64,000 nt of DNA from Euwallacea fornicatus (Eukaryota; Arthropoda; Insecta; Coleoptera; Curculionidae): the NCBI RefSeq assembly GCF_040115645.1, contig NC_089559.1, positions 3,658,001 through 3,722,000 of the forward strand, written 5' to 3'. This document shows positions 14,104 through 24,490 of this stretch, piece by piece (positions within the stretch are counted from its first letter, which is position 1; each line of letters opens with the position of its first letter). Under the pieces are notes generated by a model, which was not told the origin of the DNA, did no database searches, and saw only the letters and a program-made list of their open reading frames with translations. The position numbers and the translations under genes were made by a program.

Positions 14104-14614
14104 ATGGCAGATATTTGACAGATGACACATCTAACGAAAAAGCACAAGATGGCGGTTGATTAAGATATGGCAGTTTTTAGGGATAAGTTAACTGTGCAAC
14201 GATTTTATAGAGCTCATAGAAGAATTAAATTCATTTTCCGTTGAATCCTTTGATCAACGTCTCTTTGGCGAGCGATATTTCCACAATATTTTTCCAGGAA
14301 TATTCTCGACCACTGTTACACAAAATGGCAGATATTTGACGGTTGACAGTACAATACGTCAACTGCGTAGCCTTAACCTAAGTAGTCGACATTTTTTTTC
14401 AACAAATTGTTCGTTGATAAGTTTGATTTCCGCAGGTTTTTCTTTCATAGCACAATGATTAAATCGCCTACAATTATAAGCTGACGGATATTTACCATTA
14501 ACAGCTCTAGAGTCTGGCTCTTATGTAAGTTTACGATCATCTTTCGCGTTCGCTTTTTCGTCCAGGTCGTTGGCATAAAGTTATTTTGGCAACACGAGAT
14601 GGAGGATATTTGAC
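14104..14614 (+). repeat. Three copies of ATGGCAGATATTTGAC
   Basis: The 16-mer ATGGCAGATATTTGAC occurs at 14104-14119 and 14325-14340, and with two changes (ATGGAGGATATTTGAC) at 14599-14614, all on the same strand and spaced about 221 and 274 bp. Shorter related words (AAGATGGCGG, AAGATATGGCAG) lie in between. It may be the remains of a diverged tandem repeat or a cluster of one protein's binding sites. Confidence 0.5.
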
Positions 14615-14819
14615 CAGCTGCAATTTAAAGTAGGATTTGATTTGAATTAGCGTATTGACTCTCCAGATGAATAATTTTGTTGACAGGTGTTGCTCAACTG
14701 AGGATATATTAAAAACGAAATGGCGCATGAATGACATGCGACAATTTTTACATTCAATATGATAAACTTCAGTTAGAACTGAACATGTTGACCAGCTTCG
14801 GTAGTGGCAAGTGACGTGA

Positions 14820-16180
14820 AGGAAAGATGATGGGTGTTGCATATTGTGCCGCACTAATGCGTTTGTGCTCATATGCGCGTTGGTGTTGTTTGGTCATGCA
14901 TAGGAGGATTTCACTTGACTTAGTGGCCCAATCAAAGGGCGCACGTGTTGTACACTTCGGCGAGTACTCGAGGGATTTCCGCAACTTCGACAAGAATAAT
15001 CCGCTTGACGCTGATTCCTCAATTATTCCGGATCGTGTACGAATAACTCTAATTTCGCTCCCCGAGTGTCACTCCATTTACACCGGCCCGGAATCGTGGA
15101 ATTTGTCTACGACACTCCCTCGTTCGAACCGTTTCAATTCCGAAACGAGCTTTAGACTTGAACTAATTCGAATTGGGAGTTCGTTCTTATTGGAGATAAC
15201 ATAAAGGAATAATGATTTGAGCCCCCTTTACACCTTGACCACTGCGACCGGGCCTATTTATAATTTAAGGTTCATTTACCATAACCCCGGTGACTCTGGT
15301 TTGAAAACGGGTTCGGAGAGCGTACGCCTCTTTCAATTGGTTCCAAAATCATCTGCCTAAAGTGGGCCCTATTGTAGTCCCATTCACGAGTGGTCAGTTT
15401 GTGTCTTGTTAGATTTATTGGTCGATATTTATCTGCCTCATTGTAGTTCGGACCGGTATTATAATGATGTATATCACAGGGTGATTTTAAGTTAAGAAAG
15501 AGGTTCGGATAAATCCCCTTTGGGGGCACGATTTATCACGCCCTCGAACGTTCCCCATCAGCCCTGTTTCACATAGCTGGCACCCCATACTTTAAGGGCG
15601 CTGATGCCATTTCATACTTTCTGCTATCTGTCCCTATTTTCCTTAACGCTCCGTTGCCCGGGAAACGTATTTTATCTTTCTGTCGTTGTCGGCCTCATTG
15701 TTTGTCTGGCAACATCACAGCTCCAGGGAGGAGAAATGGGGGGACGCTCCAAGTGGAAACTTTCAAGCGGGTTTATCTCGTCCCTCTTTATATTGGATTC
15801 AACATTGTTTGAGCGGAGGAATTGTGCTGACGCGCCATTTGAGAAAGTTCGGGAGTACCCAGTTTTTGCCTTAATCAATTTACCAGCGATATCTGTTCGA
15901 CAGTTTCGGTTGCAAAAAGGAGAAAAACCGAAGCGACAGCCCAATCGGGAAAAAAGGCGAACCGAAGCAGCGGCCGCGACGTGTCATAAAACCCACAGTT
16001 GATGTCTAAACAATTATTCCTGGAACGCCGTTATCCAGACCGGGAGGGCACATGACGGCCCGGGCTGATTCAATTTGCTTGCCAAACCCCAAGATTTGTT
16101 TTCCAGGTCATAAATCAGATTCCCGACTATTCTGATATCCATTATCGTCGGCCACGTCGGGCTAACGCCGCATATATGGA
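14820..16180. promoter_or_regulatory. Candidate cis-regulatory block
   Basis: The longest GC-rich block of the left third. It has open frames of 85-132 codons on both strands, but none has a domain motif, and the frames overlap on opposite strands, as expected of chance openings in GC-rich DNA. I therefore read it as possible regulatory or conserved noncoding DNA. Confidence 0.25.
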
Positions 16181-16544
16181 AACAACGAGGGGAGGAATGT
16201 CGCTCCTGGATATGTGCACTGTTCCATTAAAACTCGAAACAAAGACGATAAAAAGTGAAATTGCTGGGATTTTCTTGTTTCTTTTATATGAAAGGCGAAG
16301 GAAAAAATTTAATAGAACAGAATATCTTTGGGAAAATGTATATGAAAAAAATATATTTTACTACGGTTCCAACAGGCAGACAGACAGACTTCAATATGTA
16401 TCCAGGATAGATGCGAGCTCTATTTCTTCTCATATTTTTACACCTACACGCACCTTGAACCTCAATGATGGAGAAATGCTCGAAAACAAGAAATAGAAGT
16501 GAAGTCCGTTAATGTAAAACAGTAAAATTATATGGTTTCACTAA

Positions 16545-17190
16545 AAAAAATTGTAGCGCTGCTCCTGACTCTCAGTGGCGCAGAGGCTTTCTGCTTCAAA
16601 ACTTGTTCTATAGTAATTCAGTCTCTCATTTAGCATCTTACAGTCAAAGATATTATTGTCAAAACTTTTCCATTCTTTTCAATAATCACCATTTTTTTAG
16701 TAAAAAATTGGAAAATTATATAATGTTTATGAATATTATGTGTTTTTAAAATTATGTAATGCTTCACAGTAGTGAAGCTGATTCCTGTTCCAAAATCGTT
16801 TCCCAAACGCTTTGGGGTTTCATCAGTCATATCATAGTCGTAGAGATTTTTTGCCCAAAAACCACTATTTTACAAATTAAAATTGGAAATTTTTGTGACG
16901 TTCTTACATTCGTGAGATAAAGGAGGTTAGAAACATAAAATCAATTAATATTTTTATATTTATGAAAAAATGTGAACGGCACTGCAACGGCGGAACTAAT
17001 CTGAACCAGCTTGATACTCAGTAGCACATCCAAAGCAGTTTAGCCTTAACATCATAGACGTAGAGATTTTTTTTAATCACGATTTTTTCATATAAGTTTT
17101 TCCTTTTTTCATTTTCATGGAGAAAATTTGCTGTAACTTTTAAAAAACTTCACGATTGCTGCACTTCCAAATGTCTATTAGACGAACTTT
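16545..17190. repeat. Possible diverged repeat around GTAGAGATTTTTT
   Basis: CATAGTCGTAGAGATTTTTT at about 16834 and CATAGACGTAGAGATTTTTT at about 17052 lie about 218 bp apart in similar surroundings (GAAGCTGAT... against CAGCTTGAT... upstream). An earlier stretch from 16545 may be a third, weaker copy. This could be an old tandem duplication. Confidence 0.3.
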
Positions 17191-20100
17191 CTAGTGATTT
17201 TGCCCGTTTCAGAAAACCTCAAACAAATTCCCAATTTAAACGTGCTCGAAGTCGAAGAGAATTTGGCTCAAACGCATAACAAGCCTGATAAAACTCATCC
17301 GTTTGAAGTTTACTGTTTGTTTATAATTTTGGAAATTTTATGTCTTTATTACCCGGTGGGTTTCGTCGATTTCAGACATCTGTGGAACAAATAATTGTCA
17401 CGGTCGAACCACATCAATGGGGCTGCACACCATAACCAAGAATATTTGCTTGTAGAGCCAAAAAACGCTCCCGTAGAGCGATGATCTCCAAGGAGCATTA
17501 TTGTCTTCAGAAGTAATTGTGTAAATTGAACGGATGTAAAAAAAGTTTACCTCCCAGGTCGTCAAAAAATGGCAGAAGCAAAGACAATTTGCCGCATTTC
17601 GCGAAAGCATTTGCTGCACGATAATAAAATTATAAAACACTAAACAGAAATAGTCAATTTCAAACTGCGCCCAGATTGCCTTTTATTGCCTTGCGACTTA
17701 TGTGGCATTCTCTTTGCCTGATGGTCTGCGGTATTTTCGTTCCGATTATTAATGTACACACATTTCACGAATCATGAAAATACGTTTAGGGATGTAAAAG
17801 TCGAACTTTACACCCACACGGAGGAGTCTGCATTTTTTTTTCAATATCGGACAGAGAAGTTGGTTTTTAGTTGAAAATTAACCATCAACACACTGCGAAA
17901 CGATTTCGGTCTTCGTGCCCATCACGGTCAATCGCAAATTGCCCTCGAGAAGACCGCGCCCTGTAATTTTGACGCCGTGGCTTCTCATCGCTGCCAAATT
18001 GCAGGATCCGTTCACCACCTCCGTATTTATCGGCATTTTTATATACGGACCAAAGGACGTTCAAAATTGATATATTTTAGTATACCCTGACACGAAGTTT
18101 TTTATTTAATGAGAAACCCGCTGATGACCTCAGCAAACTTTCTTTTAGTCCAGATAGACCAGAGATACCTTAAAATATATATTTTTTAATTACCCATAAA
18201 TCAATCAAAGAGTCGATTGCAACCCTGCATTTTCTTTAAACCAGGACTTTTTGTCCTAGATCTCAATATAAAAATTTTCTTGACAAATGGTGAAGCTAAC
18301 ATCACGTTGCAATCCTGGGATTTTTTTAAATCGTCCAGCTTGCGTTTAGGCATGTCTTCTTCATCGCACTCATTCGGATTTGGAAGGCAATACTTTAGAG
18401 TAATTGATTGGTGTAAAGTTTCTTTAAATTACACAATTCTGAAAAGGAGCATTTCCCAGTTAATTAACTATATTTAAAATACGGTACCTCTCCTGTAAGA
18501 GCGCCGAGCACTAAAAAAGGCCATTTTCCGGTCTCTTAATGAAAAGTATCGTTTATTCTCGGTCCCGAAATGGATTTTCTCGGGCATGCAAGATTTCCTT
18601 TTGATTGATTTAATTCGTCACGTGCACCCTGGAAAATAATATTTTTCGAATTTCGAATGTAATATACTACGTATTCTAGTACTGAATGAGCGAAAGTGAC
18701 TGTAAGTTTGATTTTGATCCGTTTCGCCCGATGTAAATAGTTTTTAGGATGTTAAATACTGCATGAAGTGAAAAATAAATATATGGAGTCCAGTCAAACT
18801 GGTGTGCGTATATCATCACAAGAATCGCCGTGGTCTTATGCGTTTTCTCACTGTTCTTGGAACAATTACCTTTAGCAGAGCTTAAACCGATACAGCTCCC
18901 AAAAAGCCTATCATAAACCTCAATAATTACGAGCTTCCAACGAAGACGCAGAACAAAAAGGTTTCTTAAAAATGGAGGCCCTTATTACGTCGGGTTTTTT
19001 ATGTGTTCCGGCTACAGCAGAGGAAACATTACTTTGCATTTATAAGCGCACTAAATTAAAAATTGTAAAGCTACCTGGCTAATTACCGCCCAAAGAAAAT
19101 TAGTTCCGAAACGTTAAGTGGCGCGCCGTAACGGCCGCGCTCGCGTTTTTATGACGCCCCCCCCTCCCTCCCCCGAAAAAGACTCCCCAACCGCCCTTCG
19201 CATTAATTCGGCAGCAGGGGGGGAAACTGGGGGCCTAACGACATCGCAAATGAGGTCGTGTTAGAAGCTGCAGGGACATTTTGCTGAGTAAATTTTAAGT
19301 CGTTCAGACGGGGCTACTGGAAGAATAATTAAGACACGTTTTTTTTTGGCCTACTAAAACGGTTTAAGGTGAGATAATGGCATGCAGGATGTGGTTGGTA
19401 CCATCGGGAGGCTGCACAGCCACTTCAAAGAGAGTTTACTGTGCCAGAGCAGGCTTTATCTTGCCGGTGATAATTCAGCGTTAATGCCCATGTTACTCAA
19501 GTTAAAAGCAACATCTGGCAATACCTGGCGAACTATTAAAAGTATTTCGGCTTGTCTTTGAAGTTTTATCACTTTCCCGACCGTAAAAAAAGCGCGCATT
19601 ACTTACATGTCGCGTAGCTTAACGAGGCTCTCAGGTTTAGTTCCTATGTAAGCATAATTCATAATATTGTCCACTTTTGCAGGAGCAACAGCAAATTGTG
19701 AATTACACTTCCTGCTGAAAATATATCTATTTCGCCTAGACCCACGGGATATATAAGATGTCCCAAAAAAGTATAAGCACTGCCTTTTATTGAGAAGTTT
19801 CCCAAAATTCACGAGTTTTGCTTGTTTTATTAATATATATTTTTGAATAATACTTCGATAGATATTTTTGTTTCTATATGCATTTGTAAATTAAATAAAA
19901 TATTGATGTATATTATTTGGCCCTTGGACGCTTGCTTTTTTCCGATATATGAAATATTCCACAATATTAGATAAAATCTAACACGCGCGTAACGACATAA
20001 CGAAATAGGGCGAGTGATTGTAGATTAAACAGGAGCGGTCTAAGGTATTTTTGACCCTAACTTTTTGTTTGCAATGTTTCCTTTAGTTGAGCGATACAAA

Positions 20101-20781
20101 TTCAAGAAATATATTAATTTTATATTTATACTAAAAAAGTCGTAAAAAGGCATCATAAAATTCCTGTAAATGAATATCTGACGTAATGACCATACAGGCC
20201 CTAAAAATCCAATTCACATTTAAAATGTAGATATGAATAAGAAAAGAGCGAGGACAATGTACATCGTCTTTATCAAATTATCCAAAACGAAAGCACCAAG
20301 AATTGCCCTTTTGAGGAGCATATGTAGAGATATAAGATATCTACTTCTATATGTTACAGTTATAGACTTGATCTACAATATTCACTGACTCCAATCAATT
20401 GCGACTTTACGCATTCATTTGAAAATATTTTAGGGGCGTCATTACTGGTATTTAGGTATAATTTGCACTCGCAACGGCGTAATGGTTTGACATTATTTTT
20501 AATAATTTAACATGGTTTTCTACTATTAAGTGTTTTATTTTAAAATTATTGCATCGAAATTTATTACCACAAAAATTGACTTATCTTGGTCTTCAAACTA
20601 TGTTTATCCGCCTAAAAATTACTAATAAAATGTTTTAAAATGTACAGGTCTGAATACTTGCATGATTATTATGTACCTGGCTGATGCATGACAATTCAGT
20701 ACTTATTTCTCAAAAAATCAAAATCATTTAACTCAAACATTTTCATATGTGTATAATGCCCTAAGTTATAGATCTCCAAAA

Positions 20782-21739
20782 TTATTGTTTTAAAATCTTC
20801 TTCTCCAGTTCATTCAAAGCTTCAAAGAGACTTTTTTCCCCTTTATCATTAATACCCTGTCTCCGCATATTATCCAATTGAAGCAAGATGCTCTCAGTAC
20901 TCTTCTCATTCCCTTCATATATCTTTTCACAAGCATGTAGCAGTGGCAAATACAGCTGTAGCAAATCTGTATCACTGCAAGAATGCAAGGCATAGTTACA
21001 ATGTAAAATAAGTTAATATTATATCTCCCTTACCTTACTCCATCAAATCTATACAGTGCCAAATCTGACCACCTTACTGCGTGTGCTAGTTTGGGGTGTT
21101 CCTCACAACATGCCACAATCCAGCACAGAGTCAGTAAGACTGCATGAGATCTATCTGAAAATACCTAAAATCATAACAGTAACTAAAACTAGAGATTATT
21201 TTGAAGTAAAATAATACCTTATTCAATAACTTGAAGACATTTTGGAACTTTTCAAATGCTAAAATATAAGAAGATTGTTGTTCAAACAATTTTTTAGCCT
21301 CAGTAAGTTCAGGTTCCTGCAAGAAGGTTTGCATAGATTTTGAGGTTCTTATTTTACTCTCACTGCCCACATGTCGTAATACAGATTCAAAAGCGGTGCT
21401 CCGGGCTGATATAAGTTCGTTGTCAAAATTTCCAGTAAGGACTTTCTTTGGAAACTGAGTATCAGCCATGAAGTCCGGAAAGTCTCTTTTAAGACCATTA
21501 TAGAGATTTTGGAATTGAGTGTACCTTCGATCAATCACAGAAGGAGTCAAATCATCACTGCCAGATATGTAACGCACTTGCAGGGTGTAAATTACATGCT
21601 TTTTCTCAGCGGGCTGTTCTGAGATTCGAGCTGAGATTATTTCAAAGACTAGGCCCTGTTCGGCTGCACCTGGAATCATGTAAAGAAGGGTTAAAACTGG
21701 CTAAAAGGGCGGCGACAACTCACTTAAGATTTGAGTCAT
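20782..21739 (-). CDS. PX-domain sorting nexin, SNX20/SNX21-like
   Basis: Predicted 263-residue protein from four exons: 21724-21739, 21218-21669, 21034-21164 and 20782-20974. All phases agree and all introns are GT-AG. The start ATG at 21737-21739 follows an upstream out-of-frame ATG that stops within seven codons. Residues about 10-125 form a PX domain, which binds phosphoinositides: note IDRRYTQFQNLY, the proline-rich FPKKVLTGNF, and the ARSTAFESVL helix of the SNX20/21 type. The rest is helical (repeats like LLTLCWIVACCEEHPKLAHA), as expected of the TPR-like C-terminal part of that subfamily. The likely role is endosomal membrane sorting. It is head-to-head with the carrier gene. Subfamily assignment is moderately sure. 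Confidence 0.85.
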
Positions 21740-22287
21740 TTTGGATTGTGAATCATGGATAAACGAAAGAAACTACACTATTATTTGTTTCGTTAACAAA
21801 TTGCTTTGTTTGTTTTCTTCCTATCAGTTGAGTTTTTGACATTAAACAGCTGATTATAACAATAAACAACAGCTGTTTTTTGTTCAAGCTTGCAGTATTG
21901 TCACATTGCAGACCCAAATCTCATCAATTTTTCCATTCTTCTCATCGCCATTTCATAGATAACTGAGCTAACTTAGCATCACTACAATTTCTGAGAATAT
22001 TAACTTTATTGCTCATAAACTCTAAGAGACTTTCACTTTAAATCATTTATTTAGTGTCTACATTGTCTACATGAACAAATAAATTAAAACTGGCAATGCT
22101 TGTCATAAACTGATCCTTCCTTAAAGTGGGGTTAAAAAGTCTAGGGATTTCTTATTGAAATGTTTATCATAGATTTTTGAAATGTCCCGAAGATGCTCAT
22201 TTGAAATTCTGTTTCCAAAAATTCAACATAAATTTCTGATGCATCATTGGAAAATTGGTACCTCAAACTTCTCAACGTAGTCTTATA
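21740..22287. promoter_or_regulatory. Probable bidirectional promoter of nexin and carrier genes
   Basis: Only 548 bp separate the two divergent start codons, so both 5' UTRs and promoters must lie here. Two CAGCTG E-box sequences occur at 21847-21852 and 21870-21875, 17 bp apart end to start. No TATA box is obvious in a usual position for either gene. Confidence 0.5.
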
Positions 22288-23193
22288 ATGAGCTCCGTAG
22301 TGACGAGATACATAGAGGCGACTACCTTCAACTGGCAAGAGTTCGTTTGTGGCTGGGGGGCTGCAGTGATCAACGTGTCTGTAACGTATCCTATTAACAA
22401 GCTGATTTTTAGACAGGTATGTTTGGAGAGTCCATTCCATGTAATACAAGTTACAGTTAAAATGTTTTTGCAGATGCTGCATGGGATCAAGGTGCAAAAT
22501 GCTTTCGATCAGCTTAGAGCAGAGGGAATGTATTATTTGTATCGAGGAATGCTGCCTCCGCTATGCCAGAAGTCACTTTCACTCTCCTTGATGTTTGGAG
22601 TGTATGAAGAAGTTCGTCAACCCCTTGTTAAAGTAAATGTAGATCCATATATGGCAAAAATCATTGGAGGACTTGTGTCAGGAACAACAGAAAGCATATT
22701 AATGCCCTTTGAACGTATACAAACACTTTTAGCAAATTCCCTTTATCACCATGAGCTGAAGAACACAGCTCACACATTTAAAATATTGCATGAATATGGA
22801 TTTAGAGAGTACTATCGAGGCTTAGTTCCGATTTTGTTGCGAAACGGGCCATCAAATGCCTGCTTCTTTATGATGAGAGAAGAACTACAGGAGCATATTT
22901 GTGATATTGACAATGAAATGTTGAAAACTAGTGCAGAATTTATGGGAGGTGCCCTTATAGGTGTAGTTTTATCCACCTTTTTTTATCCCTTAAATGTTCT
23001 GAAAGTGACAATGCAAAACAAAATTGGCGGCAGTTTTGACAGTCCATTAAAAGTTTTAGTGAACATCTACAGGGAACGTGGGGGAAAAATTCGATATATT
23101 TATCATGGGGTGCAAATGAACTGTACTAGGGCCTTTGTGAGTTGGGGCGTCATGAATGCTGCCTATGAGCACATAAAAGCTTTAGTTTATTGA
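22288..23193 (+). CDS. SLC25A51: Mitochondrial carrier, SLC25A51-like (NAD+ transporter family)
   Basis: Predicted 282 residues from exons 22288-22416 and 22474-23193. The 57-bp intron 22417-22473 (GTATGT...TTGCAG) is a multiple of three with no stop, so an unspliced reading adds 19 residues that break the helix-1 motif; homologs run FRQ directly into the next exon. The start is the ATG giving MSSVVTRYIE; upstream frame extension has no ATG. Three carrier repeats are visible with the degenerate signatures YPINKLIFRQ, MPFERIQTLL and YPLNVLKVTM, the pattern typical of SLC25A51/52. Known family role: NAD+ import across the inner mitochondrial membrane. A polyadenylation signal AATAAA lies at about 23294-23299. 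Confidence 0.88.
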   Translation: MSSVVTRYIEATTFNWQEFVCGWGAAVINVSVTYPINKLIFRQVCLESPFHVIQVTVKMFLQMLHGIKVQNAFDQLRAEGMYYLYRGMLPPLCQKSLSLSLMFGVYEEVRQPLVKVNVDPYMAKIIGGLVSGTTESILMPFERIQTLLANSLYHHELKNTAHTFKILHEYGFREYYRGLVPILLRNGPSNACFFMMREELQEHICDIDNEMLKTSAEFMGGALIGVVLSTFFYPLNVLKVTMQNKIGGSFDSPLKVLVNIYRERGGKIRYIYHGVQMNCTRAFVSWGVMNAAYEHIKALVY

Positions 23194-24490
23194 CTGTTTT
23201 TATACAAATATTGCTGAAGAGTTTATTTTTGTTATGTTAATTTTAAGCATGAATTTCTATGGGCTATGCACAGGAGATTATCATGAACAAAAAAATAAAA
23301 GAATATGTTTTTTCCATTGCTATATTTAAAAGACACTATTATTGGGTGTGTTGATTAATGCTCAAGTGCCTTTTATCAAAAACAGATGCATAACAGCTTA
23401 ATAGTAGCACCTATATAGCTCATTATTTACCTAGTAAGTTAATCCACTATAATGTTATCATGAATTCATGAAAAATGATTGTGAAACACAAGGTGCTATT
23501 GATGTTTTAATTTAAGATTTGTTGGTTTTATGTGCTTCAAATTTATTTTATGCTTGACTTAAGTAAATTTATTGTAATTTTAAAATACCTAGTTAAATTT
23601 AGTAATGGAAAAATTCAATGTACATGAGAATTGTGAAATACCTTATATTATTGTAGGCCATATTAATATATTTCACAATATTAGCGCTGGAGCATTTTTA
23701 GAACTCACAACAATGACTGAATATCCACTGAGGCATATAAGTTTCTTCTAATAGGTTATTAAGGTGTTTTAGAAATATTTAAATTTTTGTTTAAATTCCA
23801 CTAAATTTAAACATTTTTCTGTTACCATGGCAGAAACTGTTTTGAACTTAAAGACAATTTGGAACATTGAAAAATCACTTTTTCCATGCAAATAGTTAAA
23901 TATGTCGAAAATAAACAACAAATTCATTTGACATAGGCATTCAGCGAAATTTATTCATTTGCATTGTGTTAAGGCAAAGTGATTATTTTACGTCCACCAT
24001 GTTTTCAAGAAACATTGTTTTAACGTCTGTTATAAATCTTATATTTAGATTAAATTACGATGTAAAATACTACTGAACTTGTGACATAAATAACTACGTT
24101 GAAGTTCCTCAAATTTATAGGTATCATTTTACAATTGCGCGTTTAACGTTCTACTTCGTTCATCTATAATTATGCGGCAAGTAGCATAGAATGATAACTT
24201 TTATATAAATTTATAAAGTATTTAGAAAAGGACAACAGGTAGATGAAATCTGATTTGCCCATTTTTGAGAAAAATGATGTTATCGTTATTTCCTTTTATT
24301 CATATTTGATATCAGGGCGTTTTTTTTTATTCTTTATTTGGACATAGGATCGTAGCTCGGTAATAATAGCAAAGAACAGATACAAAAATACACATTTATT
24401 AATAGAAAAAATAATTTATACGAAGTCCTGGTTTACACTTTAAAATACAATAATAAAGTATCAACAAATAAAACCCAATAAAGGTTCGTT
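23194..24490. other. Tail-to-tail spacer between carrier and esc
   Basis: AT-rich DNA holding the two 3' UTRs. AATAAA for the carrier is at about 23294; on the minus strand AATAAA for esc is at 24395-24400, about 90 bp beyond its stop. No other feature seen. Confidence 0.6.

Larger units (their letters stand above)
11196..20781. other. Long gene-free stretch with mixed-composition blocks and repeats
   Basis: No gene recognised. Denser, GC-richer blocks occur at about 12530-13160, 14820-16180 and 18950-19340, separated by AT-rich DNA. Open frames up to about 130 codons in these blocks have no family motif and look like chance openings in GC-rich sequence. A degenerate transposon end (GATGTCCCAAAAAAGTA, about 19757) is the only mobile-DNA trace besides the short repeats listed separately. 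Confidence 0.45.

Noticed and set aside
14827..15204. 125-codon open frame on the plus strand
   Set aside because: Composition of a GC-rich noncoding block, overlapping open frames on the other strand, no domain.
15604..16002. 132-codon open frame with a hydrophobic start, resembling a secreted protein
   Set aside because: The opposite strand is equally open, the tail is a low-complexity basic stretch, and no family motif is present.
16176..16496. 106-codon open frame
   Set aside because: No homology recognised and no intron signals giving a longer model.
22255..22287. Earlier start for the carrier protein
   Set aside because: The frame is open but begins with TTG; the first ATG is 22288 and gives the expected N-terminus.
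22141..22497. 118-codon minus-strand frame opposite the carrier start
   Set aside because: Mostly antisense of real carrier exon 1; its extension covers only the 5' leader.
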